DNA from: Candidatus Odyssella thessalonicensis
Lineage (GTDB): Bacteria; Pseudomonadota; Alphaproteobacteria; Bin65
NCBI GenBank assembly: GCA_005240015.1
Contig: SBBV01000174.1
Coordinates: 1 to 7,410 of the forward strand
Reading direction: 5' to 3'
DNA: 7,410 nucleotides
The notes below the pieces were generated by a model, which made no database searches, was not told where the DNA came from, and saw only the letters and a program-made list of their open reading frames with translations. Below, one piece after another: positions 1 through 5,006 of this stretch; positions within the stretch are counted from its first letter, which is position 1, and each line of letters starts with the position of its first letter. Made by a program: the position numbers and the translations under genes.

Positions 1-318
1 CTCGCCGACCGAGAAGCTGCGCGCCGCACCTTCGACCTTGTCCTCGGTGATGTCGCCGAACGGCTTCAGCTCGCTGCCAGTGCGGACGCTGCCCTTCTTG
101 CTCGCGAAATCGAGCACCAGGATCTCGCGCTTGTCCTCTTCGGTGACCGGCGTCGCCGTGCATTTCCCTTGCGCGTCGCATTCCACCGTCTGCACCGGCG
201 TGCAGGCGACCTTGCCGGCTGTGAGGACGTCGGCCTGCGCCGCCGCGGACTGCGGCAGCGCAAGCGCCACGGCGACCGTGAGCGCGGCGCCGAGAGCGGC
301 CGTGAATCGGGTTTTCAT
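1..318 (-). CDS. secreted protein of unknown function, N-terminal part (3' end outside window)
   Basis: Reading leftwards from an ATG at 318-316, 106 codons stay open to the window edge, so the C-terminus is missing. The start is supported by AAAGGA about 7 bases upstream (325-330). The product begins with MKTRF, then a hydrophobic Ala/Leu/Val stretch to about residue 27 ending in AAAQA, a classical Sec signal peptide with a likely signal peptidase I site, so export to the periplasm is expected. The mature part has three cysteines (residues 39, 49 and 53) and is rich in Asp, Glu and Lys, with a segment reading EILVLDFASKKG. I do not recognise the family and assign no function. The gene is divergent from nothing close by; a hairpin element follows its 5' side at 376-446. 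Confidence 0.8.
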   Translation of the reverse strand, partial: MKTRFTAALGAALTVAVALALPQSAAAQADVLTAGKVACTPVQTVECDAQGKCTATPVTEEDKREILVLDFASKKGSVRTGSELKPFGDITEDKVEGAARSFSVGE

Positions 319-375
319 GGGCGTTCCTTTCGCGGTGTGATCCCGGGCCGGAGCGGTTCGAGATTGGGAACAGGA

Positions 376-446
376 GACGCAGAGGCGCAGAGAACGACGC
401 AATGCGCGCCTTTGGCGCGCCGCAAGCACTCTCTGCGTCTCTGCGC
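376..446. repeat. nested hairpin element, copy 1
   Basis: Outer arms CGCAGAGGCGCAGAG (378-392) and CTCTGCGTCTCTGCG (431-445) are complementary at 14 of 15 positions. Between them lies a perfect inner hairpin GCGCGCC-TTT-GGCGCGC (404-420). On the minus strand the inner part reads CGCGCCAAAGGCGCGCATT, which differs at one base from the hairpin at 7180-7197. The outer CTCTGCGTCTCTGCG type of sequence recurs between genes in many bacterial genomes. This is probably a dispersed intergenic repeat; it could also form an RNA stem. Confidence 0.7.
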
Positions 447-650
447 GAGCGCGTCATGGGAACATACCTTCCGTAAGTGGGGGCCGCGCCTTTAGCGCTG
501 CCGCTGCGGCGCCACAGTGAACAAGATCACAGTGCAATGTCCGCGCCACGGCCGCAAGCGCGGCATGGCGCGGCGCCTTGTCGTGCATGGAGGGGATCGC
601 ACCCCCGGCTGGCGCAGCGCTGTCCGAGAAAAATTCGGCATTTCCTCTCA

Positions 651-758
651 TTGTCGTCCCCGCGAAAGCGCGGACCCACGTAGCGCTTCCGGCCCGCGTG
701 CTTCGCAGCGAACGCACGGCAGCGGAAGCATGGGTCCCCGCTTTCGCGGGGACGACAA
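651..758. repeat. REP-like palindromic repeat, copy A
   Basis: Left arm 651-679 and right arm 730-758 are inverted copies with two mismatches over 29 bases. Each arm is itself a small hairpin, CCCCGC-GAAA-GCGCGG on the left and CCCCGC-TTTC-GCGGGG on the right; the GAAA loop on one strand is a GNRA-type tetraloop. The internal spacer is about 50 bases. Its right end, GCGGAAGCATGGG, matches copy C. From memory, repeats of this GTCGTCCCCGCGAAAGCGGGGAC type are frequent in Bradyrhizobium-like genomes. Confidence 0.9.
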
Positions 759-801
759 CCCGCTTTTGTGGTTGGTTCCGGCCGGCGCGCGATCGCTCGG
801 C

Positions 802-816
802 CGCGCCTCAGGCGCG
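802..816 (-). terminator. hairpin across the stop codon of the 66-residue gene
   Basis: A perfect 6-bp stem CGCGCC / GGCGCG has the three bases of the TGA stop as its loop. There is no T-run after it, so it is not a standard intrinsic terminator. It may protect the 3' end of the transcript, or may simply be a relative of the GCGCGCC hairpins at 404-420 and 7180-7194. Confidence 0.35.
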
Positions 817-1008
817 CCGCGCGTCCGGATGCAGGTTCTGCAGCCGCTCGATCTCGTTCCGGACCGCGAGCCAGACGCGCGCCCCTTCGGGGTCGCCGTA
901 GCGGAGCTTCACCTGGGCGCGGGCGGCAGCGACCGCGGCCGCGTCGATCCCGTACCAGTCGATCAGCGCCCGGGCGCTCATCGCCACGAAGCGCGCACCA
1001 TCGTTCAT
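808..1008 (-). CDS. conserved-looking small hypothetical protein
   Basis: This is a 66-residue frame from ATG 1008-1006 to TGA 810-808. The protein (begins MNDGARFVAMSAR, ends NLHPDARRA) has the composition of a real cytoplasmic, mostly helical protein, with mixed Ala, Arg, Asp and Glu and an amphipathic pattern through IDAAAVAAARAQVK and RVWLAVRNEIERLQNL. There is no signal peptide or membrane segment and no motif that I recognise. The ribosome site is weak (GGGGAA about 8 bases before the ATG). It is divergent from the ABC substrate-binding gene and shares the 1009-1293 intergenic region with it. The stop codon sits exactly in the loop of a CGCGCC-TCA-GGCGCG hairpin (802-816). No function can be assigned. 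Confidence 0.6.
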   Translation of the reverse strand: MNDGARFVAMSARALIDWYGIDAAAVAAARAQVKLRYGDPEGARVWLAVRNEIERLQNLHPDARRA

Positions 1009-1115
1009 GTCCGTTCCCCACTCTCAAAAAGCGCGGGGTCCAAGGCCAGCCTCCCCATAACAACGGCCGATCCTGGCTCCCGTATCCGGGACCGTAGGCC
1101 GCCCGAAGATGAACA

Positions 1116-1135
1116 GGTGTGACGGTTATCACACC
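1116..1135. promoter_or_regulatory. operator-like palindrome GGTGTGA-N6-TCACACC
   Basis: Perfect 7-bp inverted arms are separated by six bases. The core TGTGA-N6-TCACA is the spacing and half-site of CRP/FNR-family binding sites. It lies in the region between the divergent 66-residue gene (start 1008) and the ABC substrate-binding gene (start 1294), so it could serve either. The regulator cannot be named from sequence alone. Confidence 0.5.
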
Positions 1136-1293
1136 CGGCGCGCCCTGGGCGCAGCGGAGGCATGCGCTCGGGTGCGCGCTGGGGATCAGCCGTGCCTCAT
1201 GCAAGTGCTTGCAAGTGCTCGAAGACGGGCGACGGCGTGATCTGTTAGATATTGTGTCATCATTCGGCGTGGCCCTTGGCTTGGGGGACGCAG

Positions 1294-2283
1294 ATGAGGC
1301 GACGCGAATTCCTGATGCTTCTTGGCGGCGCCGCGGCGTGGCCTCTCGCCGCTGACGCGCAGCAGGCAGGAAAAGTCTACCGGGTAGGCTATCTCTCAAC
1401 CAATTTCCCTTCTGTAGAGACTTTTCGCGTCGACGGATTCAGACAAGCTCTCCGCGATCTCGGATACGTGGAGGGAAAAAACATCGTCATTGAGTATCGA
1501 TTTGCCGAGGGACGGCATGATCGGCTCCCCGACCTCGCGGCCGAGCTGGTGCGGCTCGAAATCGACGTCATGGTGACAGGGGGAACCCCGGGAACCCGTG
1601 CGGCACGGCAAGCGACCAGGACAATCCCCCTTGTCATGACGCTCGTTGGTGATCCTGTTGCAGCGGGGCTGGTTGACAGTCTTGCAAGGCCGGGCGGAAA
1701 CATCACGGGATTGACCCAAATCTCACCGCAGCTCAGTGGAAAAAGGCTGGAGCTGCTGAAGGAGGCGTTTCCCGAGATTTCCCGTGCGGCCGTATTCGTT
1801 GATAAGGAACTTGCCGCTCAGCGGATGACCCAGCCTTTGCAAGAAACCCAGGTGGCGGCATCGGCTTTAGGCATCACGCTCCAGCTGCTCGAGGTGGAGG
1901 GTGCCAATCCGGATTTGGACGGCGCATTCGGAAGAGCGACGAGCGGGCGCGCCGATGCTCTGATTGTCCTGCCGGGCCCGGTGCTGGAGCGTCACATGAA
2001 GCGTGTCGTCGACCTGGCGGCAATGACCCGGCTTCCGGCGATGTACCCGACGAAGGAGTTTGTCGAGGCCGGCGGCCTCATGTCCTATGGGCCCGACTTC
2101 GTCGACTTGTTCCGGCGCGCGGCCACCTATGTCGACAAGATCTTGAAAGGAACAAAGCCCGCCGACCTGCCCGTCGAGCAGCCGACGCGGTTCGAGCTCG
2201 TGATCAACCTCGGGGCCGCAAAGTCGCTCGGCCTCACGATCCCCGCGTCGCTGCTCGCCCGCGCCGACGAGGTGATCGAGTAG
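1294..2283 (+). CDS. periplasmic ABC transporter substrate-binding protein (ABC_sub_bind type, COG2984-like)
   Basis: The product is a 329-residue solute-binding protein, the usual length for this family. I chose the ATG at 1294 because GGGGGA lies 6-10 bases upstream and because the protein then opens with MRRREFLMLLGG, a twin-arginine signal (RRxFL) followed by a hydrophobic stretch and a likely cleavage after ADA at residue 22; an upstream ATG at 1252 would bury this signal. Family hallmarks follow: RVGYLS at the mature N-terminus, LRDLGYVEGKNIVIEYRFAE, DPVAAGLVDSLARPGGNITG, and near the end GGLMSYGPD with ILKGTKPADLPVEQPTRFEL. Members bind a small ligand in the periplasm for an ABC importer. 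No permease or ATPase gene is nearby, as is common for these genes in Bradyrhizobium relatives, so ligand and transporter are unknown. Confidence 0.92.
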   Translation: MRRREFLMLLGGAAAWPLAADAQQAGKVYRVGYLSTNFPSVETFRVDGFRQALRDLGYVEGKNIVIEYRFAEGRHDRLPDLAAELVRLEIDVMVTGGTPGTRAARQATRTIPLVMTLVGDPVAAGLVDSLARPGGNITGLTQISPQLSGKRLELLKEAFPEISRAAVFVDKELAAQRMTQPLQETQVAASALGITLQLLEVEGANPDLDGAFGRATSGRADALIVLPGPVLERHMKRVVDLAAMTRLPAMYPTKEFVEAGGLMSYGPDFVDLFRRAATYVDKILKGTKPADLPVEQPTRFELVINLGAAKSLGLTIPASLLARADEVIE

Positions 2284-2359
2284 AGCCGATCCCGTCCGGC
2301 TGGGGTCATTGGCAGCAACAAACGGCTCGCGTGGCCTGCGACCGGTTCTGCTCGCAAAG

Positions 2360-2384
2360 AAAAAAGGGGTCTGACCCCTTTTTT
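2360..2384. terminator. symmetric A-run/T-run hairpin, probable bidirectional terminator
   Basis: AAAAAAGGGGTC and GACCCCTTTTTT are perfect inverted 12-base arms around a single T. The GC stem followed by six T on either strand fits an intrinsic terminator acting on both the ABC gene (stop 2283, 77 bases upstream) and the Cys-rich gene arriving from the right (stop 2525). The same AAGGGGTCTGACCCCTT palindrome also recurs as a dispersed repeat in other bacteria, so it may be an inserted repeat that happens to terminate. Confidence 0.7.
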
Positions 2385-2524
2385 CGCACCATCGGCGGCC
2401 GAAACCGGGGCCGCGCCGGCGAAGGCAAGTGCAACCGACCGATTTCGTGGTTCGATTGATTCAGCAGTGAGGGACGGAGCGCCGGATCGAATAGGATTGC
2501 GGCCGGCGCTTCGCCTTCCATTCG

Positions 2525-2785
2525 CTAGCGGATTGCGCGCCGCGGATATTGGCCGATCGGCACGGACTGCAGGCGGCTGCTGTTCTTGCCGCCACCGGTG
2601 ATCGCGCACTGCGACCACTGCGTGCATTCGCAGCGCGGCGGGTTGGTCAGCGTGCACGAGGTCTTGAGGCATGTGGCGCTGCCGCCGCCCGGGCACTGCG
2701 GCGGCGGCTCGGCGAAAGCGGCCGAGGCGGTGGCAACAAGGCCCGCCAAGGCGGCGGCGCTGAGGGCGAGACGGATGCCGAACAT
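2525..2785 (-). CDS. small Cys-rich secreted protein, unknown function
   Basis: This is an 86-residue product from ATG 2785-2783 to TAG 2527-2525. GGAAAGG about 9-15 bases before the ATG supports the start. Residues 1-25 form a Sec signal peptide (MFGIRLALSAAALAGLV..., likely cut after AFA, leaving EPPPQ). The mature protein of about 61 residues has six cysteines (31, 39, 44, 52, 54 and 60), among them the cluster PPRCECTQWSQC, then a Gly-Gly-Gly-Lys turn and a basic tail PRRAIR. The even cysteine count and export suggest disulphide bonds made in the periplasm. I recognise no family. It is convergent with the ABC gene across the hairpin at 2360-2384. It could be a secreted small protein such as an inhibitor or surface protein, but nothing in the sequence decides this. 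Confidence 0.7.
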   Translation of the reverse strand: MFGIRLALSAAALAGLVATASAAFAEPPPQCPGGGSATCLKTSCTLTNPPRCECTQWSQCAITGGGKNSSRLQSVPIGQYPRRAIR

Positions 2786-2820
2786 GATGAGAGCCTTTCC
2801 TGGTCCTGTCGGTTGGGTTT

Positions 2821-2910
2821 GCCGGCAACGCCGGCTGACATCGCGACCGTAACAGCTCCGTCCCCGCGCCGCTGTGGCGGCGGTCACCGGCGCGCGGTGA
2901 CGCGCGTCAC
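2821..2910. promoter_or_regulatory. cluster of inverted repeats upstream of the Cys-rich gene
   Basis: Three structures are packed here: GCCGGC-AAC-GCCGGC (2821-2835), the inverted pair GTCACC ... GGTGAC (2883-2901) and a perfect 14-base palindrome GTGACGCGCGTCAC (2897-2910). Together they give three GTGAC/GTCAC half-sites in under 30 bases, about 100-125 bases before the Cys-rich gene start and about 50 bases before the toxin-antitoxin relic. Toxin-antitoxin operators are often such palindromes, so it may be the leftover operator of that module. Confidence 0.35.
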
Positions 2911-2952
2911 GCGCGGGGGCGCAGCGCGCGCGGCCGGCGCTCGCGTGGGGTC

Positions 2953-3060
2953 GTGCGGCTTCCGATTCAATCAGCGAAGCTCGCTGGCACCCGCGTCGTC
3001 TGCGCGCCAAAGATCCGCGCGAACGTCTATGTCGTCGACGTGTTCCAGAAGAAATCGAGA
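2953..3060 (+). pseudogene. C-terminal remnant of a RelE/HigB-like (Gp49-type) toxin
   Basis: In the frame opening at a GTG at 2953, the segment around 2986-3060 reads TRVVCAPKIRANVYVVDVF followed by QKKSR. This resembles the end of phage-derived Gp49-like HigB/RelE-family toxins, where an RVVY... strand is followed by VYVL..FQKKS. Those toxins are about 100-120 residues long. The conserved N-terminal two thirds are absent upstream, and the sequence beyond QKKSR does not continue as toxin; instead the other frame becomes antitoxin. I read it as a relic left by deletion, not an active mRNA interferase. The assignment rests on a short motif and is moderately secure. Confidence 0.55.
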
Positions 3061-3095
3061 CCGGGAGCAATCTCCTGTCGCTGGTCCTCAAAGCG

Positions 3096-3344
3096 ATGCG
3101 CGAGCGGAAGCTCACGCAGCAGCAAGCCGCCGCGCTCTGCGGCGTCGACCAGCCGACGCTCTCCAAGCCGCTGAACGGCCACCTCGAAAGCATCGCGCGA
3201 TGGCTGACGGCGCTCGGGAAATCGGTGCTGATCAACGTGGCACCGAAAGGACGCGGCGCCGAGCGCGGGTCGCTGAGCGTGCGGGTAACCGAGGAAAATC
3301 GTGTTCTGACCGATTGCCTTTGCTTAGAAAGTCAGTTGCATTAG
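3096..3344 (+). pseudogene. XRE / HTH_37-type antitoxin, probably truncated
   Basis: The ATG at 3096 opens an 82-residue frame. The homologous frame clearly extends back to about 3060 without a start (ETGSNLLSLVLKAMRERKL), so the normal N-terminus is missing. A helix-turn-helix is visible as KLTQQQAAALCGVDQPTLSK (residues 5-24), followed by WLTALGKSVLINV, the C-terminal strand typical of antitoxins paired with HigB/RelE-like toxins. Between them about five residues usual in the family (after ESV/ESI) are missing. After GSLSVRV (about 3282) the base composition drops and the final residues look like read-through into the neighbouring restriction island. It could still make a DNA-binding protein. 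A restriction-modification controller role is possible from position alone but the sequence is not of the usual C-protein type. Confidence 0.6.
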
Positions 3345-3347
3345 CGG

Positions 3348-4124
3348 TTGGAGCCACCCCCAATTACGTGGGTTGCCGGGGTCGGGTCGACGGCTGTGTG
3401 GGCCGAGCTACGCGCGAGGGGCTATCAAATTGAGTTTTGTTCGCATGCAGAAGCGATTCTGCGCGTGGACTTTCGGAAACCGACAAAGGAGTTGAGATCT
3501 GTTCTGGCCGGTCTGCGAATTCCGATCGAGAGTCTCGTTCGGGGCGGAGGCGGCGAAGCAGCCATCACGCAAGGCTTGCGAAAGAGCCTAACCGCATTGG
3601 AATGGAAGAAGCATACATTCGAGATCAAAAAGCTGATCAACCAGAAAGAGCGCGAGTCGATCAGCCACGAGATGGATCACGTGCGGCGATGCTCTAACGG
3701 CAACCTGGCTTTGGAAATTGAGTGGAACAACAAGGATCCATTCTTCGACAGAGATCTTGAGAATTTCAAGCGGCTACACGTTGAGGGGGCCATTAGTGTT
3801 GGCATTATCATCACGCGCGGCAGGGAACTCCAGGCGAAGCTGCGGGATTTCGTGCTGGCCTTTGCACGTCGGCATCGAATAGGGGGCTTTGATGAACTCG
3901 CAGTTTTCGGGGTTAGACCGACTGACCGTCAGCGTGAGGAGGTAAATAGGCGCGTCAAGTCTGGTTCGACTTTTGCTGAAGCGTGGGCAGATGCATTTTG
4001 TTCAGACAAATTCGGCCAAGCCACTACGCACTGGCGCAAATTGGAAGATCGTGTCCGCCGCGGTGTCGGGAATCCTTGCCCGCTGCTGTTGATCGGGATA
4101 CCGGATACCGTAGTCGACCCGTAA
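3348..4124 (+). CDS. type II restriction endonuclease, BglII/BstYI-like
   Basis: The product has up to 258 residues and is predicted to cut unmethylated double-stranded DNA in the cytoplasm. The core shows DHVRR at residue 110 and LALEIEWNNKD at 120-130, giving D...E-x-E (D110, E123, E125), a PD-(D/E)xK variant like the E-x-E of BamHI and close to the E-x-Q of BglII/BstYI. This is followed by a conserved-looking FFDRDLENF helix, ISVGIIITRG (149-158) and the C-terminal PLLLIGI, shared with BstYI. These enzymes recognise sequences containing GATC. The start is uncertain: TTG 3348 has no ribosome site and lies 3 bases after the antitoxin frame; GTG 3396 is an alternative that puts the start just before the recognisable ARGYQIEF region. 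The gene converges on the methyltransferase with 5 bases between stops. GC content is visibly lower than in the flanks, suggesting horizontal acquisition. Confidence 0.8.
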   Translation: MEPPPITWVAGVGSTAVWAELRARGYQIEFCSHAEAILRVDFRKPTKELRSVLAGLRIPIESLVRGGGGEAAITQGLRKSLTALEWKKHTFEIKKLINQKERESISHEMDHVRRCSNGNLALEIEWNNKDPFFDRDLENFKRLHVEGAISVGIIITRGRELQAKLRDFVLAFARRHRIGGFDELAVFGVRPTDRQREEVNRRVKSGSTFAEAWADAFCSDKFGQATTHWRKLEDRVRRGVGNPCPLLLIGIPDTVVDP

Positions 4125-4133
4125 CCCAGTTAC
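4121..4133. other. small hairpin containing both convergent stop codons
   Basis: GTAAC-CCA-GTTAC is a 5-bp inverted repeat that contains the TAA of the endonuclease (4122-4124, plus) and the TAA of the methyltransferase (4132-4130, minus). It is too short and lacks T-runs for an intrinsic terminator, so transcripts of the pair are likely to overlap. Confidence 0.4.
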
Positions 4134-4810
4134 GCCGCGACGCTCGAATTGTAGGCGTAGGTATTCCAGTCTGGCTTGTATCGCGGATCCGCCTGATCGC
4201 CGAACGAGCACCAGCCCGGCCGAGATCCGCGTGCAAAGAGTTCGAGAAATGGGCCTGGGCTGCATGCCTCGATAATCGAATATTGCTCATCGGGCTTGCG
4301 CGAATGCTCGCGCTTGCGTGTTGCGATGTAATTGACCTGCCGTCTACCGGGAGGAAGCGTTCGCGCGTTCTTGCCGCGTGTGCCAAACAGGATCAGCTCA
4401 GTGACATTGCGGAAATAGAAGCCGACCCCGCGGCCATCGGGGCCACCGTCTTTGCGCACCTTGTGCCATACGATGTTGGATTTGTAGATAAAGCCCCAGG
4501 CTTCGAGAACGCGAAGACCTTCCGGCAGGAGCGCGTTCGGAACCCAGAGATAAAGGTGGGCTACCGACGCGACTAACTTGCTCACAGGGAGCGAAGCAAT
4601 TTGGTCTACGCTGAGTGTCCCATAGCGGGACAACCTTCTATGCTCGGGAGCAACCTTCCCGGTGCGATTTGTGAAGCGCCAGGGCGGATCGGCCAGCACG
4701 GTGCCAAAGGGAGCGCTCCCTGCAAATTCCATCAGCTCGGAGGCAATCGTCATTTCCGGGAGGCTCGGGCATCCTTGCATGAAGGGTACCTTATATAGCA
4801 GCATGTGCAC
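4130..4810 (-). CDS. MT-A70 family DNA adenine-N6 methyltransferase (restriction-modification partner)
   Basis: This protein of up to 226 residues is predicted to transfer a methyl group from S-adenosylmethionine to adenine, protecting host DNA from the adjacent endonuclease. Seen directly: VLADPPWRF with the catalytic DPPW at residues 41-44, HLYLWVPNALLPEGLRVLEAWGF (84-106), the family signature HSRKPDEQYSIIE (169-181) and ELFARGSRPGWCSFGDQ near 190-206. These are the MT-A70 landmarks in order. The start is uncertain: ATG at 4810, 4780 (AAGG about 8 bases upstream) or 4753 are all in frame, and the domain itself begins after 4753. A promoter at 4865-4894 fits any of them. The gene lies tail-to-tail with the BglII-like gene. 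M.MunI is a known MT-A70 enzyme in a type II system. Confidence 0.9.
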   Translation of the reverse strand: MHMLLYKVPFMQGCPSLPEMTIASELMEFAGSAPFGTVLADPPWRFTNRTGKVAPEHRRLSRYGTLSVDQIASLPVSKLVASVAHLYLWVPNALLPEGLRVLEAWGFIYKSNIVWHKVRKDGGPDGRGVGFYFRNVTELILFGTRGKNARTLPPGRRQVNYIATRKREHSRKPDEQYSIIEACSPGPFLELFARGSRPGWCSFGDQADPRYKPDWNTYAYNSSVAA

Positions 4811-4813
4811 ATG
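4802..4813. promoter_or_regulatory. 12-base palindrome at the methyltransferase start
   Basis: CATGTGCACATG is a perfect palindrome overlapping the upstream-most ATG (4810) of the methyltransferase and lying about 45-57 bases downstream of its predicted transcription start. If translation begins at 4780 it sits in the 5' leader. It could be an operator for self-regulation, which is common for restriction-modification methyltransferases, or a chance palindrome. Confidence 0.35.
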
Positions 4814-4864
4814 TCTACGCTAATACTTGTGGATATATCCGGGGCTAGCAGCTGATGTTGCATT

Positions 4865-4894
4865 AATGTACTCATTCTTGGTTTTAGTTGTCAA
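4865..4894 (-). promoter_or_regulatory. sigma70-type promoter for the methyltransferase
   Basis: On the minus strand TTGACA (4894-4889) is followed after 18 bases by TACATT (4870-4865), matching the -35 box fully and four of six positions of the -10 box. Transcription would start near 4858, giving a leader of about 48-105 bases depending on which methyltransferase ATG is used. The surrounding 4811-4990 stretch is distinctly AT-rich compared with both flanks. Confidence 0.6.
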
Positions 4895-5006
4895 ACAGAG
4901 TTATGCTATCGTATTAGTTGTAGTGCCAACCGCCCTATGTGGTTCGCAAGCATCGCGCCAGACTCCAGACTAATGTCGCCGTGATGACTTAGGTTTGCAG
5001 CAGCCC

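Larger units (their letters stand above)
319..807. other. gene-free region with hairpin element and palindromic repeat A
   Basis: No convincing gene is seen here. Open frames exist on both strands, but they run through the palindromic repeat and show the tell-tale RESGDP / FRGDD style translations of that repeat, so I treat them as chance. Besides the ribosome site for the gene ending at 318, the stretch holds the two repeats listed separately. The remaining 490-650 part has a direct repeat of CACAGTG about 15 bases apart but nothing that I can interpret. Confidence 0.7.

Noticed and set aside
376..758. CRISPR-like repeat arrangement
   Set aside because: The repeats are palindromic, unequal and not regularly spaced; no cas genes are present.
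1200..1220. Tandem 10-base repeat GCAAGTGCTT/GCAAGTGCTC
   Set aside because: Only two units, with no symmetry or relation to a start; could be chance or slippage.
527..1399. Long 290-codon minus-strand open frame
   Set aside because: It crosses palindromic repeat A and the antisense of two better-supported genes, is extremely Arg-rich and shows the repeat's RESGDP/FRGDD translations; typical GC-rich shadow frame.
3096..3344. XRE protein as a classical restriction-modification controller (C protein)
   Set aside because: The helix-turn-helix and C-terminal strand look like antitoxins of HigB/RelE-type modules and toxin remnants lie directly upstream; position alone is not enough.
2549..3433. 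294-codon plus-strand frame and 233/236-codon minus-strand frames
   Set aside because: Low-complexity Arg/Ala composition; they span gene boundaries and inverted repeats. Only the last 86 codons of the 236-codon frame form a credible gene (2525-2785).
3495..3757. AGATCT sites inside the endonuclease gene (3495-3500 and 3752-3757) and GGATCC at 3734-3739
   Set aside because: Such sites also occur outside the island (for example AGATCT at 2138-2143), so they give no evidence about specificity.
3983..4576. 197-codon plus-strand frame opposite the methyltransferase
   Set aside because: Antisense to well-conserved MT-A70 motifs; no recognisable domain of its own.
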